A stretch of DNA of 10,327 bases from an uncultured Lachnoanaerobaculum sp. (GTDB lineage Bacteria; Bacillota; Clostridia; Lachnospirales; Lachnospiraceae), in the NCBI GenBank assembly GCA_916720285.1, contig CAKAQP010000079.1, positions 1-10,327 of the forward strand, given 5' to 3'. Of the stretch, positions 1 to 7,039 are shown in pieces. Every line of letters starts with the position of its first letter. The stretch's first letter is position 1. The translations under genes were made by a program, and so were the position numbers. The notes under the pieces were generated by a model. That model had not been told where the DNA came from. It did not search any database and was given only the letters and a program-made list of their open reading frames with translations.

Positions 1-362
1 AACTGCCTTACATCCCTTATATTCTTTATCTCATCATATGCCGTATATATATCTATAGTTCCTGCACTCAGGGCTCTTGATACATTGTTTATCAGATATA
101 TTCTGTTGATATTTGTAGTTCTTTCAGGTACTCTCTTTGACATGGTGATAAGTCCTTCATCACTGTCCAAAGTCAAAGTAATACCTGTTGCCAGAACAAA
201 TGCAGTATGTGATTCACATTTTGAATAGTCAAGTATCCTGTTCATCGTATCTTCCACTCTGCTGATCTCCGCTCCGGCTATGAGCATAGTCTCACCTGCA
301 AGCATGGCTGTCTCCGCAACCACTCTTTCGAGGCTTTTTGACACATTTTTTTTGTCTGCCAC
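1..362 (-). CDS. ThrE/YjjP-family threonine/serine exporter, N-terminal part (partial at window edge)
   Basis: The reverse strand reads open from a GTG at 362 to the window edge, giving 120 codons; the gene continues beyond position 1. The start is chosen because GGAGAAGAGGAA lies just before the GTG and the first family-like residues follow soon after. The visible protein carries the pattern AGETMLIAGAEISRVEDTM at about residues 21-39, then a T/F-rich strand, MSKRVPERTTNINRIYLIN and a helix ending in a YDEIKNI segment. This matches, from memory, the N-terminal soluble half of the ThrE/YjjP (DUF1212, PF06738) family, whose membrane segments lie further on and are outside the window. Members export threonine, serine or, with a YjjB partner, succinate; the substrate here is unknown. 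It starts 24 bp after uvrB on the same strand, so it is probably co-transcribed with it, although the functions seem unrelated. Confidence 0.8.
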   Translation of the reverse strand, partial: MADKKNVSKSLERVVAETAMLAGETMLIAGAEISRVEDTMNRILDYSKCESHTAFVLATGITLTLDSDEGLITMSKRVPERTTNINRIYLINNVSRALSAGTIDIYTAYDEIKNIRDVRQ

Positions 363-386
363 TTCCTCTTCTCCAATTTATTATTT

Positions 387-2354
387 TTATAAGTTTGCTC
401 TGAGCTCACTTATCTTATCTCGCAAAAGTGCCGCATTTTCAAAATCCAGCTCCGCGGCGGCTCTAAACATTTTCTTTTCAAGCTCTTTTATAAGCTTGTT
501 TATCTCCGCTTTATCCATGGATTCCACATCCTTATCAATAGTTGATACACTCTCGGCAGCCTTTGATATCGCTATCAGATCTCTTACCGCCTTCTTTATT
601 GTGGTAGGTGTGATACCATGCTCTTTATTGTAGGCTTCCTGTATGCCTCTTCTTCTGTAGGTCTCATCTATTGCCGCCTTCATCGAATCCGTCATATTAT
701 CGGCATACATTATTACATGTCCGTCCGCATTTCTTGCAGCTCTTCCTATGGTCTGAATAAGTGAGGTCTCACTTCTTAAAAATCCCTCTTTATCCGCATC
801 AAGTATTGCCACCAAAGTAATCTCCGGTATATCAAGTCCCTCACGCAAAAGATTGATACCTACAAGTACGTCAAACTTATCAAGTCTCATGTCCCTGATA
901 ATCTCCGCTCTCTCTAACGTATCAATATCTGAATGCAGGTATCTTACTCTGATACCGACTTCCTTCATATATTCGGTAAGATCCTCAGCCATTCTCTTTG
1001 TGAGAGTAGTAATAAGTATCTTGTTCTTTTTTTCTATTTCTTTGTTTACTTCGGAAATCAAATCATCTATCTGACCTTCTACAGGTCTTACGCTTATAGG
1101 CGGATCCAAAAGTCCTGTAGGTCTTATGATCTGCTCCGTTCTAAACATTTCATGCTCTTTTTCATATACACTTGGTGTAGCGGATACAAAAAGCATTTGA
1201 TCTATCTTTGATTCAAACTCCGAAAATTCCAAGGGTCTGTTATCAAGTGCTGAAGGCAGTCTGAAACCGTAGTTTACCAGTGTGGTTTTTCTGGATCTGT
1301 CACCTGCATACATTCCTCTAACCTGCGGAATGGTAATATGAGACTCGTCTACGATTATAAGAAATTCATCCTTAAAGTAATCTATCAATGTATAGGGCGG
1401 TTCACCGGGTGCTGAACCTGTAAGATGTCTTGAGTAGTTTTCTATTCCCGAGCAAAATCCGGTCTCTCTCATCATCTCCACATCAAAATGAGTTCGCTCA
1501 TCTATTCTCTGAGCTTCTATAAGCTTATCCTCCGATTTGAAGAACTTTACTCTCTCTTCACACTCTTCCAAAATATTTTGTGTGGCAATCATCATCTTTT
1601 CAGGCGCCACCACATAGTGAGATGCCGGAAAGATGACCGCATGTGAAAGTTCGGCTAAGATATTTCCTGTAAGTGTATCTATCTCAAGTATTCTGTCCAC
1701 CTCATCACCGAAGAACTCAAATCTTAATGCTGTGGATGTGGATGCCGCCGGAAATACTTCAAGCACATCTCCACGTACACGAAAAGTACCACGGTGAAAG
1801 TCCATATCATTTCTGTCATACTGCATATCTATCAGCTTTCTTATGACATCATCTCTGTCTCTTTCCATTCCCGGTCTTAATGATACTACCATCTCCTGAT
1901 AGTCTATGGGGCTACCAAGTCCGTATATACATGACACTGAAGCCACTATTATCACATCTTTTCTTTCTGAAAGCGATGCTGTGGCGGAGTGTCTTAGTTT
2001 ATCTATCTCGTCATTTATTGCAGAGTCTTTTTCAATATATGTATCTGTGGAAGGTACATATGCCTCAGGCTGATAATAATCATAATAAGAAACAAAGTAT
2101 TCTACCGCATTTTCAGGAAAGAATTCTTTGAACTCTCCATAGAGCTGAGCGGCCAGAGTCTTATTATGTGCTATTATAAGTGTAGGTTTTTGCAATTTTT
2201 GAATAACATTTGCCATGGTAAATGTCTTACCGGAACCTGTCGCACCGAGCAAGGTTTGAAACTGGTTTCCCTCTTTAAATCCTTTTACCAGTGCCTCTAT
2301 TGCTTGAGGCTGATCTCCTGTAGGCAAAAACTCTGAATGTAATTTAAATTCCAT
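387..2354 (-). CDS. uvrB: UvrABC excinuclease subunit B
   Basis: UvrB is the damage-verifying helicase-like subunit of nucleotide excision repair: it is loaded by UvrA and then recruits UvrC for incision. The 655-aa product is full length for the family. In order: Walker A GATGSGKT (37-44), the tyrosine-rich beta-hairpin that clamps DNA (YYDYYQPEAYVPS, about 90-102), helicase motif DESH (336-339), SAT (391-393), QTIGRAAR (534-541), and the C-terminal UVR domain that binds UvrC (about 616-651). I start at ATG 2354 because AGAAAGG lies 9 bases upstream and the family begins MxFxLxSxFxPxGDQPxAI. A longer reading from 2414 would add 20 unrelated residues and overlap the promoter -10. The gene has its own promoter and LexA box, so it is SOS-controlled. 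No uvrA is visible next to it; the following gene is a ThrE-like exporter. Confidence 0.98.
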   Translation of the reverse strand: MEFKLHSEFLPTGDQPQAIEALVKGFKEGNQFQTLLGATGSGKTFTMANVIQKLQKPTLIIAHNKTLAAQLYGEFKEFFPENAVEYFVSYYDYYQPEAYVPSTDTYIEKDSAINDEIDKLRHSATASLSERKDVIIVASVSCIYGLGSPIDYQEMVVSLRPGMERDRDDVIRKLIDMQYDRNDMDFHRGTFRVRGDVLEVFPAASTSTALRFEFFGDEVDRILEIDTLTGNILAELSHAVIFPASHYVVAPEKMMIATQNILEECEERVKFFKSEDKLIEAQRIDERTHFDVEMMRETGFCSGIENYSRHLTGSAPGEPPYTLIDYFKDEFLIIVDESHITIPQVRGMYAGDRSRKTTLVNYGFRLPSALDNRPLEFSEFESKIDQMLFVSATPSVYEKEHEMFRTEQIIRPTGLLDPPISVRPVEGQIDDLISEVNKEIEKKNKILITTLTKRMAEDLTEYMKEVGIRVRYLHSDIDTLERAEIIRDMRLDKFDVLVGINLLREGLDIPEITLVAILDADKEGFLRSETSLIQTIGRAARNADGHVIMYADNMTDSMKAAIDETYRRRGIQEAYNKEHGITPTTIKKAVRDLIAISKAAESVSTIDKDVESMDKAEINKLIKELEKKMFRAAAELDFENAALLRDKISELRANL

Positions 2355-2397
2355 TATTTTAACCTTTCTGTCTGTCGGCAACTGCCAACCTACAAAA

Positions 2398-2406
2398 ATT
2401 ATAGCA
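2398..2406 (-). promoter_or_regulatory. uvrB promoter, extended -10
   Basis: On the minus strand TGCTATAAT is a perfect extended -10 (TGn plus TATAAT). The best -35 at 17 bp is weak (TGTACT, 3/6), which the TGn extension would compensate for. Transcription should begin near 2391, leaving a leader of about 37 nt before the chosen ATG. Inferred from consensus only. Confidence 0.6.
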
Positions 2407-2432
2407 TGTGACAATACAAAAGTACAGTTAAA

Positions 2433-2446
2433 AGAACATTTGTTCG
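2433..2446 (-). promoter_or_regulatory. LexA (SOS/DinR-type) operator upstream of uvrB
   Basis: The minus strand reads CGAACAAATGTTCT, matching the Gram-positive LexA consensus CGAACRNRYGTTYS at 13 of 14 positions; only the last base differs. The GAAC...GTTC core is a perfect dyad. It sits just upstream of the -35 region of the uvrB promoter, where bound LexA could block RNA polymerase. uvrB is a standard SOS gene in Bacillus relatives, so placement and identity agree. Confidence 0.85.
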
Positions 2447-2487
2447 AAATATTTTAAACTGCTTTTATAACACAAATACATTATAAA

Positions 2488-3414
2488 TCAGTCTTGCGGA
2501 TTGCTTACCTGTAGTATTCCGGCCTGCTTTTCCAACATATTTATAAAGCTTTCCATTTGTCTGTTCACGAACTTATCTTTCTTATGCAGTACCTGATAAT
2601 TCACCTTTATATGAAAATCCTTTATCGGCAATACCGCCAATGTGTTATCTCTTAGTTTCGGCTCAATCAGAAATCTCGGTAACACCGAATACCCCATATT
2701 GTTGCATAAGAGTTTGATAATCAGATTGGTATTCTGTGATTCAATACTTGGCTTTATACCAAGACCGAGCTCTGAGAGTTTACTCTCAAAAATATATCTG
2801 TAGCTTGCATTTTTCTCCGTAAGTATACAGGGATAACTTAGGATCTCTGAAAGTTCTATTTCGTTTTTGCATGACAACGGATGCTTTCTTGAAGCACAAA
2901 ATACTACTTCGGTCTCTATCTGTATATCCGCAACGAAATCCTTTGAAACACTTGGTTTATCAAGTAAGAGCATTATATCTATATTATTGTGTTTTATCCC
3001 TTCAAAGAGCTCCGACGGAGTACATACCCTTACTTCAACAGTTACATTCGGATTTTTCTCATAAAACTCCGCCAAAACCTGCGGAAATAATGTGTCGCAA
3101 ATGGAATCTATGGTTCCTATTCGAAGTTCTCCTGTCAGCATATCATCAGTTCTGATAAGTGACTCTTTTGCCTCTTCATTGAGCATAAGTATCTTCTCGG
3201 CATATGGATAAAACTGTTTTCCGTGATCGGTAAGCCGCACCTGTTTACCGAGTCTGTCAAAAAGTCTCATCCCAAGGTCAAACTCCAACTGTTGTATCTG
3301 TATCGATACCGCCGCCGGTGAATACCCAAGCATTATTGAGGCTTTGTAAAAACTCCCCGATTCCGCTATTTTTACGAAGGTATTCAACTTTTTTAAATCT
3401 AAAAAATTTTCCAT
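2488..3414 (-). CDS. LysR-family transcriptional regulator, divergent from the cysteine desulfidase operon
   Basis: This 308-aa protein has the usual LysR-type length. Residues about 7-65 form the winged helix-turn-helix: LNTFVKIAESGSFYKAS, then a recognition helix in SPAAVSIQIQQLE (32-44), then LGMRLFDR and LTDHGKQFYPYAE leading into the linker helix. Residues about 92-295 match a type 2 periplasmic-binding-like effector domain, opening with ELRIGTIDSI. The start is ATG 3414, preceded by AAGGGGAAG; an upstream extension to 3462 would add 16 residues lacking family similarity. It is divergent from, and shares a 206-bp control region with, the desulfidase-symporter operon, the classic arrangement of an LTTR that activates its neighbour and represses itself. 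The effector is not readable from sequence; cysteine, serine, or a product or precursor is my inference. No clear terminator follows its stop. Confidence 0.93.
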   Translation of the reverse strand: MENFLDLKKLNTFVKIAESGSFYKASIMLGYSPAAVSIQIQQLEFDLGMRLFDRLGKQVRLTDHGKQFYPYAEKILMLNEEAKESLIRTDDMLTGELRIGTIDSICDTLFPQVLAEFYEKNPNVTVEVRVCTPSELFEGIKHNNIDIMLLLDKPSVSKDFVADIQIETEVVFCASRKHPLSCKNEIELSEILSYPCILTEKNASYRYIFESKLSELGLGIKPSIESQNTNLIIKLLCNNMGYSVLPRFLIEPKLRDNTLAVLPIKDFHIKVNYQVLHKKDKFVNRQMESFINMLEKQAGILQVSNPQD

Positions 3415-3463
3415 AACTTCCCCTTTATATGGTTGGTAAATGTTTTTGTAGTCCCACAGCATA

Positions 3464-3477
3464 TTAAATACATTTAA
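3464..3477. promoter_or_regulatory. Candidate regulator dyad near the lysR start
   Basis: TTAAAT-AC-ATTTAA is an inverted repeat with perfect 6-bp arms and a 2-bp spacer, containing a T-N11-A pattern typical of LysR sites. It lies in the lysR leader, close to one possible lysR transcription start (a TATAAT on the minus strand at 3481-3486). The same arms recur in the dyad at 3497-3513. The region is extremely AT-rich, so chance is a serious alternative. Confidence 0.3.
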
Positions 3478-3496
3478 CTAATTATATTTATTTTTT

Positions 3497-3513
3497 TTAA
3501 ATTATATATTTAA
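3497..3513. promoter_or_regulatory. Candidate LysR binding dyad upstream of the desulfidase operon
   Basis: TTAAAT-TATAT-ATTTAA is a 17-bp inverted repeat with the same arms as 3464-3477. Its centre (3505) lies about 68 bp before the predicted transcription start of the plus-strand operon. LysR proteins usually hold their primary site near -65. AT-rich composition makes this tentative. Confidence 0.33.
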
Positions 3514-3530
3514 TTTTTTAAGATTTACAA
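3501..3530 (-). promoter_or_regulatory. Possible lysR promoter
   Basis: On the minus strand TTGTAA (3525-3530, 4/6 to the -35 consensus) is followed after 18 bp by TATAAT (3501-3506). A second TATAAT at 3481-3486 lacks a good -35. Either could serve lysR; the AT-rich sequence gives many near matches. Confidence 0.3.
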
Positions 3531-3538
3531 TTTAAACA

Positions 3539-3566
3539 TAGACCTACTATACTATATATATATAAT
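3539..3566 (+). promoter_or_regulatory. Likely promoter of the desulfidase-symporter operon
   Basis: TAGACC (3539-3544, 4/6 to TTGACA), a 16-bp spacer and a perfect TATAAT (3561-3566) predict a start near 3573 and a leader of about 48 nt. The -35 is imperfect, as expected for a promoter needing an activator. It lies in the shared region with the divergent lysR gene. Consensus matching only. Confidence 0.5.
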
Positions 3567-3620
3567 ATTTACCATAATAATATTTAATAAAACAGGCTGT
3601 TTGGGGGTGTGTTCAGTTTA

Positions 3621-4901
3621 ATGGAAAAGGATGATATCAGGTACAAGACTTATGTCCGGATATTAAAAGACGAGCTTGTACCGGCTATGGGATGTACGGA
3701 ACCTATAGCATTGGCTTATGCGGCGGCAAAGGCAAGGGAAGTACTTGGCAAATTGCCAAAAAAAGTGCTTGTTGAAGCCAGCGGAAGTATAATAAAAAAT
3801 GTAAAGAGCGTGATTGTTCCTAATACGGGGCATCTGAAAGGAATACCTGCTGCGGTGGCGGCCGGTATAGTTGCAGGCGATGCCGACAGAAAACTTGAAG
3901 TTATTTCAGATGTGGATGATAGCAAAAAATGTGAAATTGCCGATTTTATGAACAATATTAAAATCGATGTGATTCCGCTTGATATCGGTTATGTATTTGA
4001 TCTTATCATTACGCTTTTTGCTGATGATGAGTATGTAAAGATTCGTATTACAAATCAACATACAAATATAGTGCTTATCGAGAAAAATAATGAGATAATT
4101 TTTGAATCCGAGATTGAGAACAATGCCGTATCAGGAAGCACCGATAAGGATCTGCTGACTATGGACGGTATATGGGACTTTATAAACTCGTTGGATGTTT
4201 CCGATGTGAAGGATATCTTGGACAGGCAGATATTTTATAATACTTCAATATCTGAAGAAGGCCTTTTGGGAAATTACGGTGCAAACATAGGCTCCGTGCT
4301 GCTTGATACCTATGGCAATGATATTAAGGTAAGGGCAAAGGCGAAAGCCGCCGCAGGCTCGGATGCCAGAATGAACGGCTGTGAGCTTCCCGTTGTTATA
4401 AATTCCGGAAGCGGTAATCAAGGCATCACCTGTTCTATTCCCGTTATCGAATATGCCAAGGAATTAAAGGCTTCAAAGGAAAAGCTATATCGTGCGCTGG
4501 CACTTTCAAATCTTACTTCCATACATCAAAAACATGGCATAGGTACCTTATCTGCCTACTGCGGTGCCGTAAGTGCAGGTGCAGGTGCAGGCGCAGGTAT
4601 CGCCTATCTTACGGAAGGCAGTCTTGAAGCTGTGGAACATACCGTTGTAAACACTTTGGCTATAGTATCGGGTATTATGTGTGACGGTGCAAAGGCATCC
4701 TGTGCGGCTAAGATAGCCTCTTCAGTAGATGCGGCTATTATGGGACTGAGCATGTACAAAGACGGTCAGGCCTTCCATGGCGGTGACGGTATTGTAATGA
4801 ACAATATTGAGGAAACTATCAAGGGAATTTCAAAGATAGGTAAGGACGGAATGCGTGAAACAAATAATGAAATTATAAAACTTATGGTGGAAAGCCATTA
4901 A
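3621..4901 (+). CDS. cyuA: L-cysteine desulfidase / serine dehydratase-alpha family Fe-S enzyme (CyuA/YhaM-like)
   Basis: The 426-aa protein belongs to the UPF0597/YhaM family, whose studied archaeal member is a [4Fe-4S] L-cysteine desulfidase producing pyruvate, ammonia and sulfide without PLP; the E. coli relative is CyuA. Family blocks are all present: PAMGCTEPIALA (21-32), a NSGSGNQGITCSIP block ending in Cys271, a CGAVSAGAGAGAG glycine-rich turn with Cys314, and GIMCDGAKASCAAK with Cys354 and Cys361. Cys25 in GCTEP, Cys271 and Cys314 are the best candidates for cluster ligands. I prefer ATG 3621 because it puts the first conserved cysteine at residue 25, as I recall for the archaeal enzyme. 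A GTG at 3609 would add four residues and is crowded against the GGGGGTG ribosome site (3603-3609), which is slightly far from 3621. The symporter gene follows after 18 bp. Serine may also be a substrate. The symbol is by similarity. Confidence 0.88.
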   Translation: MEKDDIRYKTYVRILKDELVPAMGCTEPIALAYAAAKAREVLGKLPKKVLVEASGSIIKNVKSVIVPNTGHLKGIPAAVAAGIVAGDADRKLEVISDVDDSKKCEIADFMNNIKIDVIPLDIGYVFDLIITLFADDEYVKIRITNQHTNIVLIEKNNEIIFESEIENNAVSGSTDKDLLTMDGIWDFINSLDVSDVKDILDRQIFYNTSISEEGLLGNYGANIGSVLLDTYGNDIKVRAKAKAAAGSDARMNGCELPVVINSGSGNQGITCSIPVIEYAKELKASKEKLYRALALSNLTSIHQKHGIGTLSAYCGAVSAGAGAGAGIAYLTEGSLEAVEHTVVNTLAIVSGIMCDGAKASCAAKIASSVDAAIMGLSMYKDGQAFHGGDGIVMNNIEETIKGISKIGKDGMRETNNEIIKLMVESH

Positions 4902-4919
4902 AATTAGGAGGATTTTGAT

Positions 4920-6146
4920 ATGAAAAAGAACGGTATTTTAAACAGCCTTCCTTTCAGACTGTTGCTTGCACTTGTTATAGGTATTGTTGTGGGACTTTTC
5001 CTAAACAAAAATGATACAAGTGCCGTTTCTGTAGCACTGCTTAATATAATTGTGACTGTTAAGTACATTGTCGGGCAATTTATAGGATTTTGTATTCCGC
5101 TTATTATTATAGGTTTTATTGCCCCGTCTATTACAAGGCTTGGCAGCAATGCGTCAAGAATACTTATAGTTGCTCTTATAATAGCCTATGTTTCTTCAAT
5201 CGGTGCGGCATTCTTTGCCACAGCCTCAGGCTTTATAATACTACCACATATGAGTATTACGCCTGAAGTTGAGGGCCTTAAAGAATTACCGCAGCTTGTA
5301 TTCCAGCTTTCAATACCGGCTATAATGCCTGTTATGAGTGCTCTTTTCTTCTCAATCATGGTTGGCCTTGCGGCTGCATGGAACAGAAGTGAACTTATTA
5401 CCGGTATTTTGGAAGAATTCCAAAAGGTTGTACTTAGCATAGTAACAAAATTTGTTATTCCTGTACTTCCTGTTCTTATCGGTACTACTTTTGCAACTCT
5501 CGCATATGAGGGAAGTATTACAAAACAATTGCCTGTGTTCCTTGTTATTATCATTATGGTAATGATAGGTCACTATATATGGTTGGCACTTCTTTATCTT
5601 ATCGCAGGTGCTTATGCAGGTGCAAATCCTTTGGATATAATAAGAAACTACGGACCTGCATACATGACTGCGGTAGGTACCATGTCAAGTGCCGCTACAC
5701 TTTCAGTTGCTCTGGAATGCGCCAAGAAATCGGAACCGCCTCTTCGTGAAGATATGGTAAATTTCGGTATTCCGCTGTTTGCAAATATCCACCTTTGCGG
5801 CTCTGTTATGACTGAGACATTCTTTGTTATGGTAGTTTCAAAAATGCTTTACGGGGAATTCCCTTCTCCTGCAAAGATGATTTTATTCTGCCTTCTTCTT
5901 GGTGTATTTGCAATAGGTGCACCGGGAGTTCCGGGAGGTACAGTAATGGCTTCCCTGGGTCTTATAACCGGAGTTCTTATGTTTGACGAGACAGGAACCG
6001 CTCTCATGCTTACCATTTTTGCCCTACAAGATTCATTTGGTACAGCTTGTAATGTAACCGGAGATGGTGCCTTGACACTTATACTTACCGGATATGCAAA
6101 AAAACATAAGATTGAACCGCAAAATCTTGGTAACATACTGGAGTAA
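4920..6146 (+). CDS. SLC1/DAACS-family amino-acid symporter, predicted neutral substrate (cysteine/serine)
   Basis: A 408-aa, highly hydrophobic protein with the SLC1 (glutamate/neutral amino acid:cation symporter) layout: N-terminal helices, hairpin HP1 with the serine-rich tip SSAAT (256-260), TM7, hairpin HP2 with GAPGVPGG (333-340), and TM8 with QDSFGTACNVTGD (370-382). Aligned by eye to GltPh, Asp371 matches the residue binding the substrate amino group, and Asn378 and Asp382 match sodium-site residues. The position of the arginine that holds acidic side chains is Gly374, so an acidic substrate is unlikely. The TM7 NMDGT motif is HLCGS (291-295), and TM3 lacks the Tyr, Thr and Ser of the third sodium site. 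AGGAGG lies 8 bp before the ATG and 18 bp separate it from the desulfidase, so the two are co-translated partners; import of cysteine or serine is inferred. E. coli uses an unrelated carrier (CyuP) for this role. Confidence 0.9.
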   Translation: MKKNGILNSLPFRLLLALVIGIVVGLFLNKNDTSAVSVALLNIIVTVKYIVGQFIGFCIPLIIIGFIAPSITRLGSNASRILIVALIIAYVSSIGAAFFATASGFIILPHMSITPEVEGLKELPQLVFQLSIPAIMPVMSALFFSIMVGLAAAWNRSELITGILEEFQKVVLSIVTKFVIPVLPVLIGTTFATLAYEGSITKQLPVFLVIIIMVMIGHYIWLALLYLIAGAYAGANPLDIIRNYGPAYMTAVGTMSSAATLSVALECAKKSEPPLREDMVNFGIPLFANIHLCGSVMTETFFVMVVSKMLYGEFPSPAKMILFCLLLGVFAIGAPGVPGGTVMASLGLITGVLMFDETGTALMLTIFALQDSFGTACNVTGDGALTLILTGYAKKHKIEPQNLGNILE

Positions 6147-6150
6147 AATA

Positions 6151-6176
6151 AAAAGTCCCTGAAATGGGACTTTTTT
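6151..6176. terminator. Bidirectional intrinsic terminator between convergent operons
   Basis: AAAAGTCCC, a 6-nt loop TGAAAT and GGGACTTTT form a perfect 9-bp stem, continuing into a run of T on the plus strand. On the minus strand the hairpin is followed by TTTTTATTTTA. It starts 4 bp after the symporter stop and 2 bp separate it from the EamA stop, so it can end both transcripts. Confidence 0.9.
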
Positions 6177-6178
6177 GT

Positions 6179-7039
6179 TTACTCACTTTTATTATTGTAT
6201 ATCCATTTTACTACAGCCATTGATATTATTATTATATATCCTATCACACTGAATCTGTCGGGTATTTGCTGCATAAATATAAAACCGAGTAATGCAGAAT
6301 AAATAACCTGTGTATAATCATATATCGCTATTTCTTTTGCAGGTGCATAGCTGTAAGCCTTTGTAATGCATATCTGTCCTATCATGGCACCGCATCCTGC
6401 AAGTACAAGCATTGCAAGCTGTATAAGGCTTGGACTTACATAGTTCATAGCTATAAAAGGTATTCCTGCGATAGTTGAAAAGCATGAAAAGAAAAATACT
6501 ATAAACATTCCGTTTACACCGTTTCCTGTAAGTTTTCTCACAAGAGTATAGGCAATTCCCGCCATCATTCCTCCTGTAATTCCTATAAGGGCCGGAAAGA
6601 ATGTAAAGCCGGCTCCCGGCTTTGCTACAAATATCATTCCGATAAAGGCTATGACAGTGGCAATAATATCAACTGCTCCGGCCTTTTCCTTCAGTATCAA
6701 AAAGCCTGCCAAAATGGCAAAGAAGGGACTCATTTTATTTAAAATTGTGGCATCGGCTATATTCATATGGTCTATAGCATAAAAATTACATATGATTCCT
6801 GCCATACCGCAAGCCGACCTGAGAACAAGTATACCCAGATTCTTACCGCTTACAGACTTGGATCCTCCACTCTTCATAAGCATAAAGAATGCAACAAATG
6901 CCGCAATCAAATTTCTAAAAAATGCTTTTTCAAATGTCGGCAAATCTCCTGCCATTCTTACAAAGAATCCCATAAGTGCAAATCCGAATGCGGCTCCGAG
7001 TATATACAATATTCCGATCTTTTTATTGTAATTATTCAT
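6179..7039 (-). CDS. EamA/DMT-superfamily transporter (10-TM, RhaT-like)
   Basis: A 286-aa membrane protein with two EamA repeats, roughly residues 8-140 and 150-282, five predicted helices each. The first repeat ends with the typical LNKMSPFFAILAGFLILKE and the FIGMIFVAKPG helix. The second ends with KAYSYAPAKEIAIYDYTQV, then a helix pair and a short basic tail (KWIYNNKSE). DMT carriers usually export amino acids or small metabolites; the substrate cannot be read here. The start is ATG 7039, which overlaps the stop of the preceding MATE gene by 8 bp (ATGAATAA), implying coupled translation; the ribosome site is weak (GAGAAG). A start further upstream at 7084 would add 15 residues read inside the MATE gene. 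It is the last gene of the operon and runs into the shared hairpin at 6151. Confidence 0.88.
   Translation of the reverse strand: MNNYNKKIGILYILGAAFGFALMGFFVRMAGDLPTFEKAFFRNLIAAFVAFFMLMKSGGSKSVSGKNLGILVLRSACGMAGIICNFYAIDHMNIADATILNKMSPFFAILAGFLILKEKAGAVDIIATVIAFIGMIFVAKPGAGFTFFPALIGITGGMMAGIAYTLVRKLTGNGVNGMFIVFFFSCFSTIAGIPFIAMNYVSPSLIQLAMLVLAGCGAMIGQICITKAYSYAPAKEIAIYDYTQVIYSALLGFIFMQQIPDRFSVIGYIIIISMAVVKWIYNNKSE

Noticed and set aside
2355..2414. 20-residue N-terminal extension of uvrB
   Set aside because: It has no family similarity, lies over the extended -10 at 2398-2406, and a good ribosome site precedes the internal ATG at 2354.
3553..3562. Short TA run before the desulfidase operon
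   Set aside because: It is only about five TA units in an AT-rich promoter spacer; nothing suggests a phase-variable repeat.
4575..4598. Four tandem GCAGGT-like hexamers
   Set aside because: They encode the alternating Ala-Gly turn that is a conserved block of the desulfidase family, so this is coding constraint and not a repeat array.
5186..5554. Minus-strand 122-codon open frame inside the symporter gene
   Set aside because: It is the antisense of a well-supported SLC1 gene, without recognisable domain.
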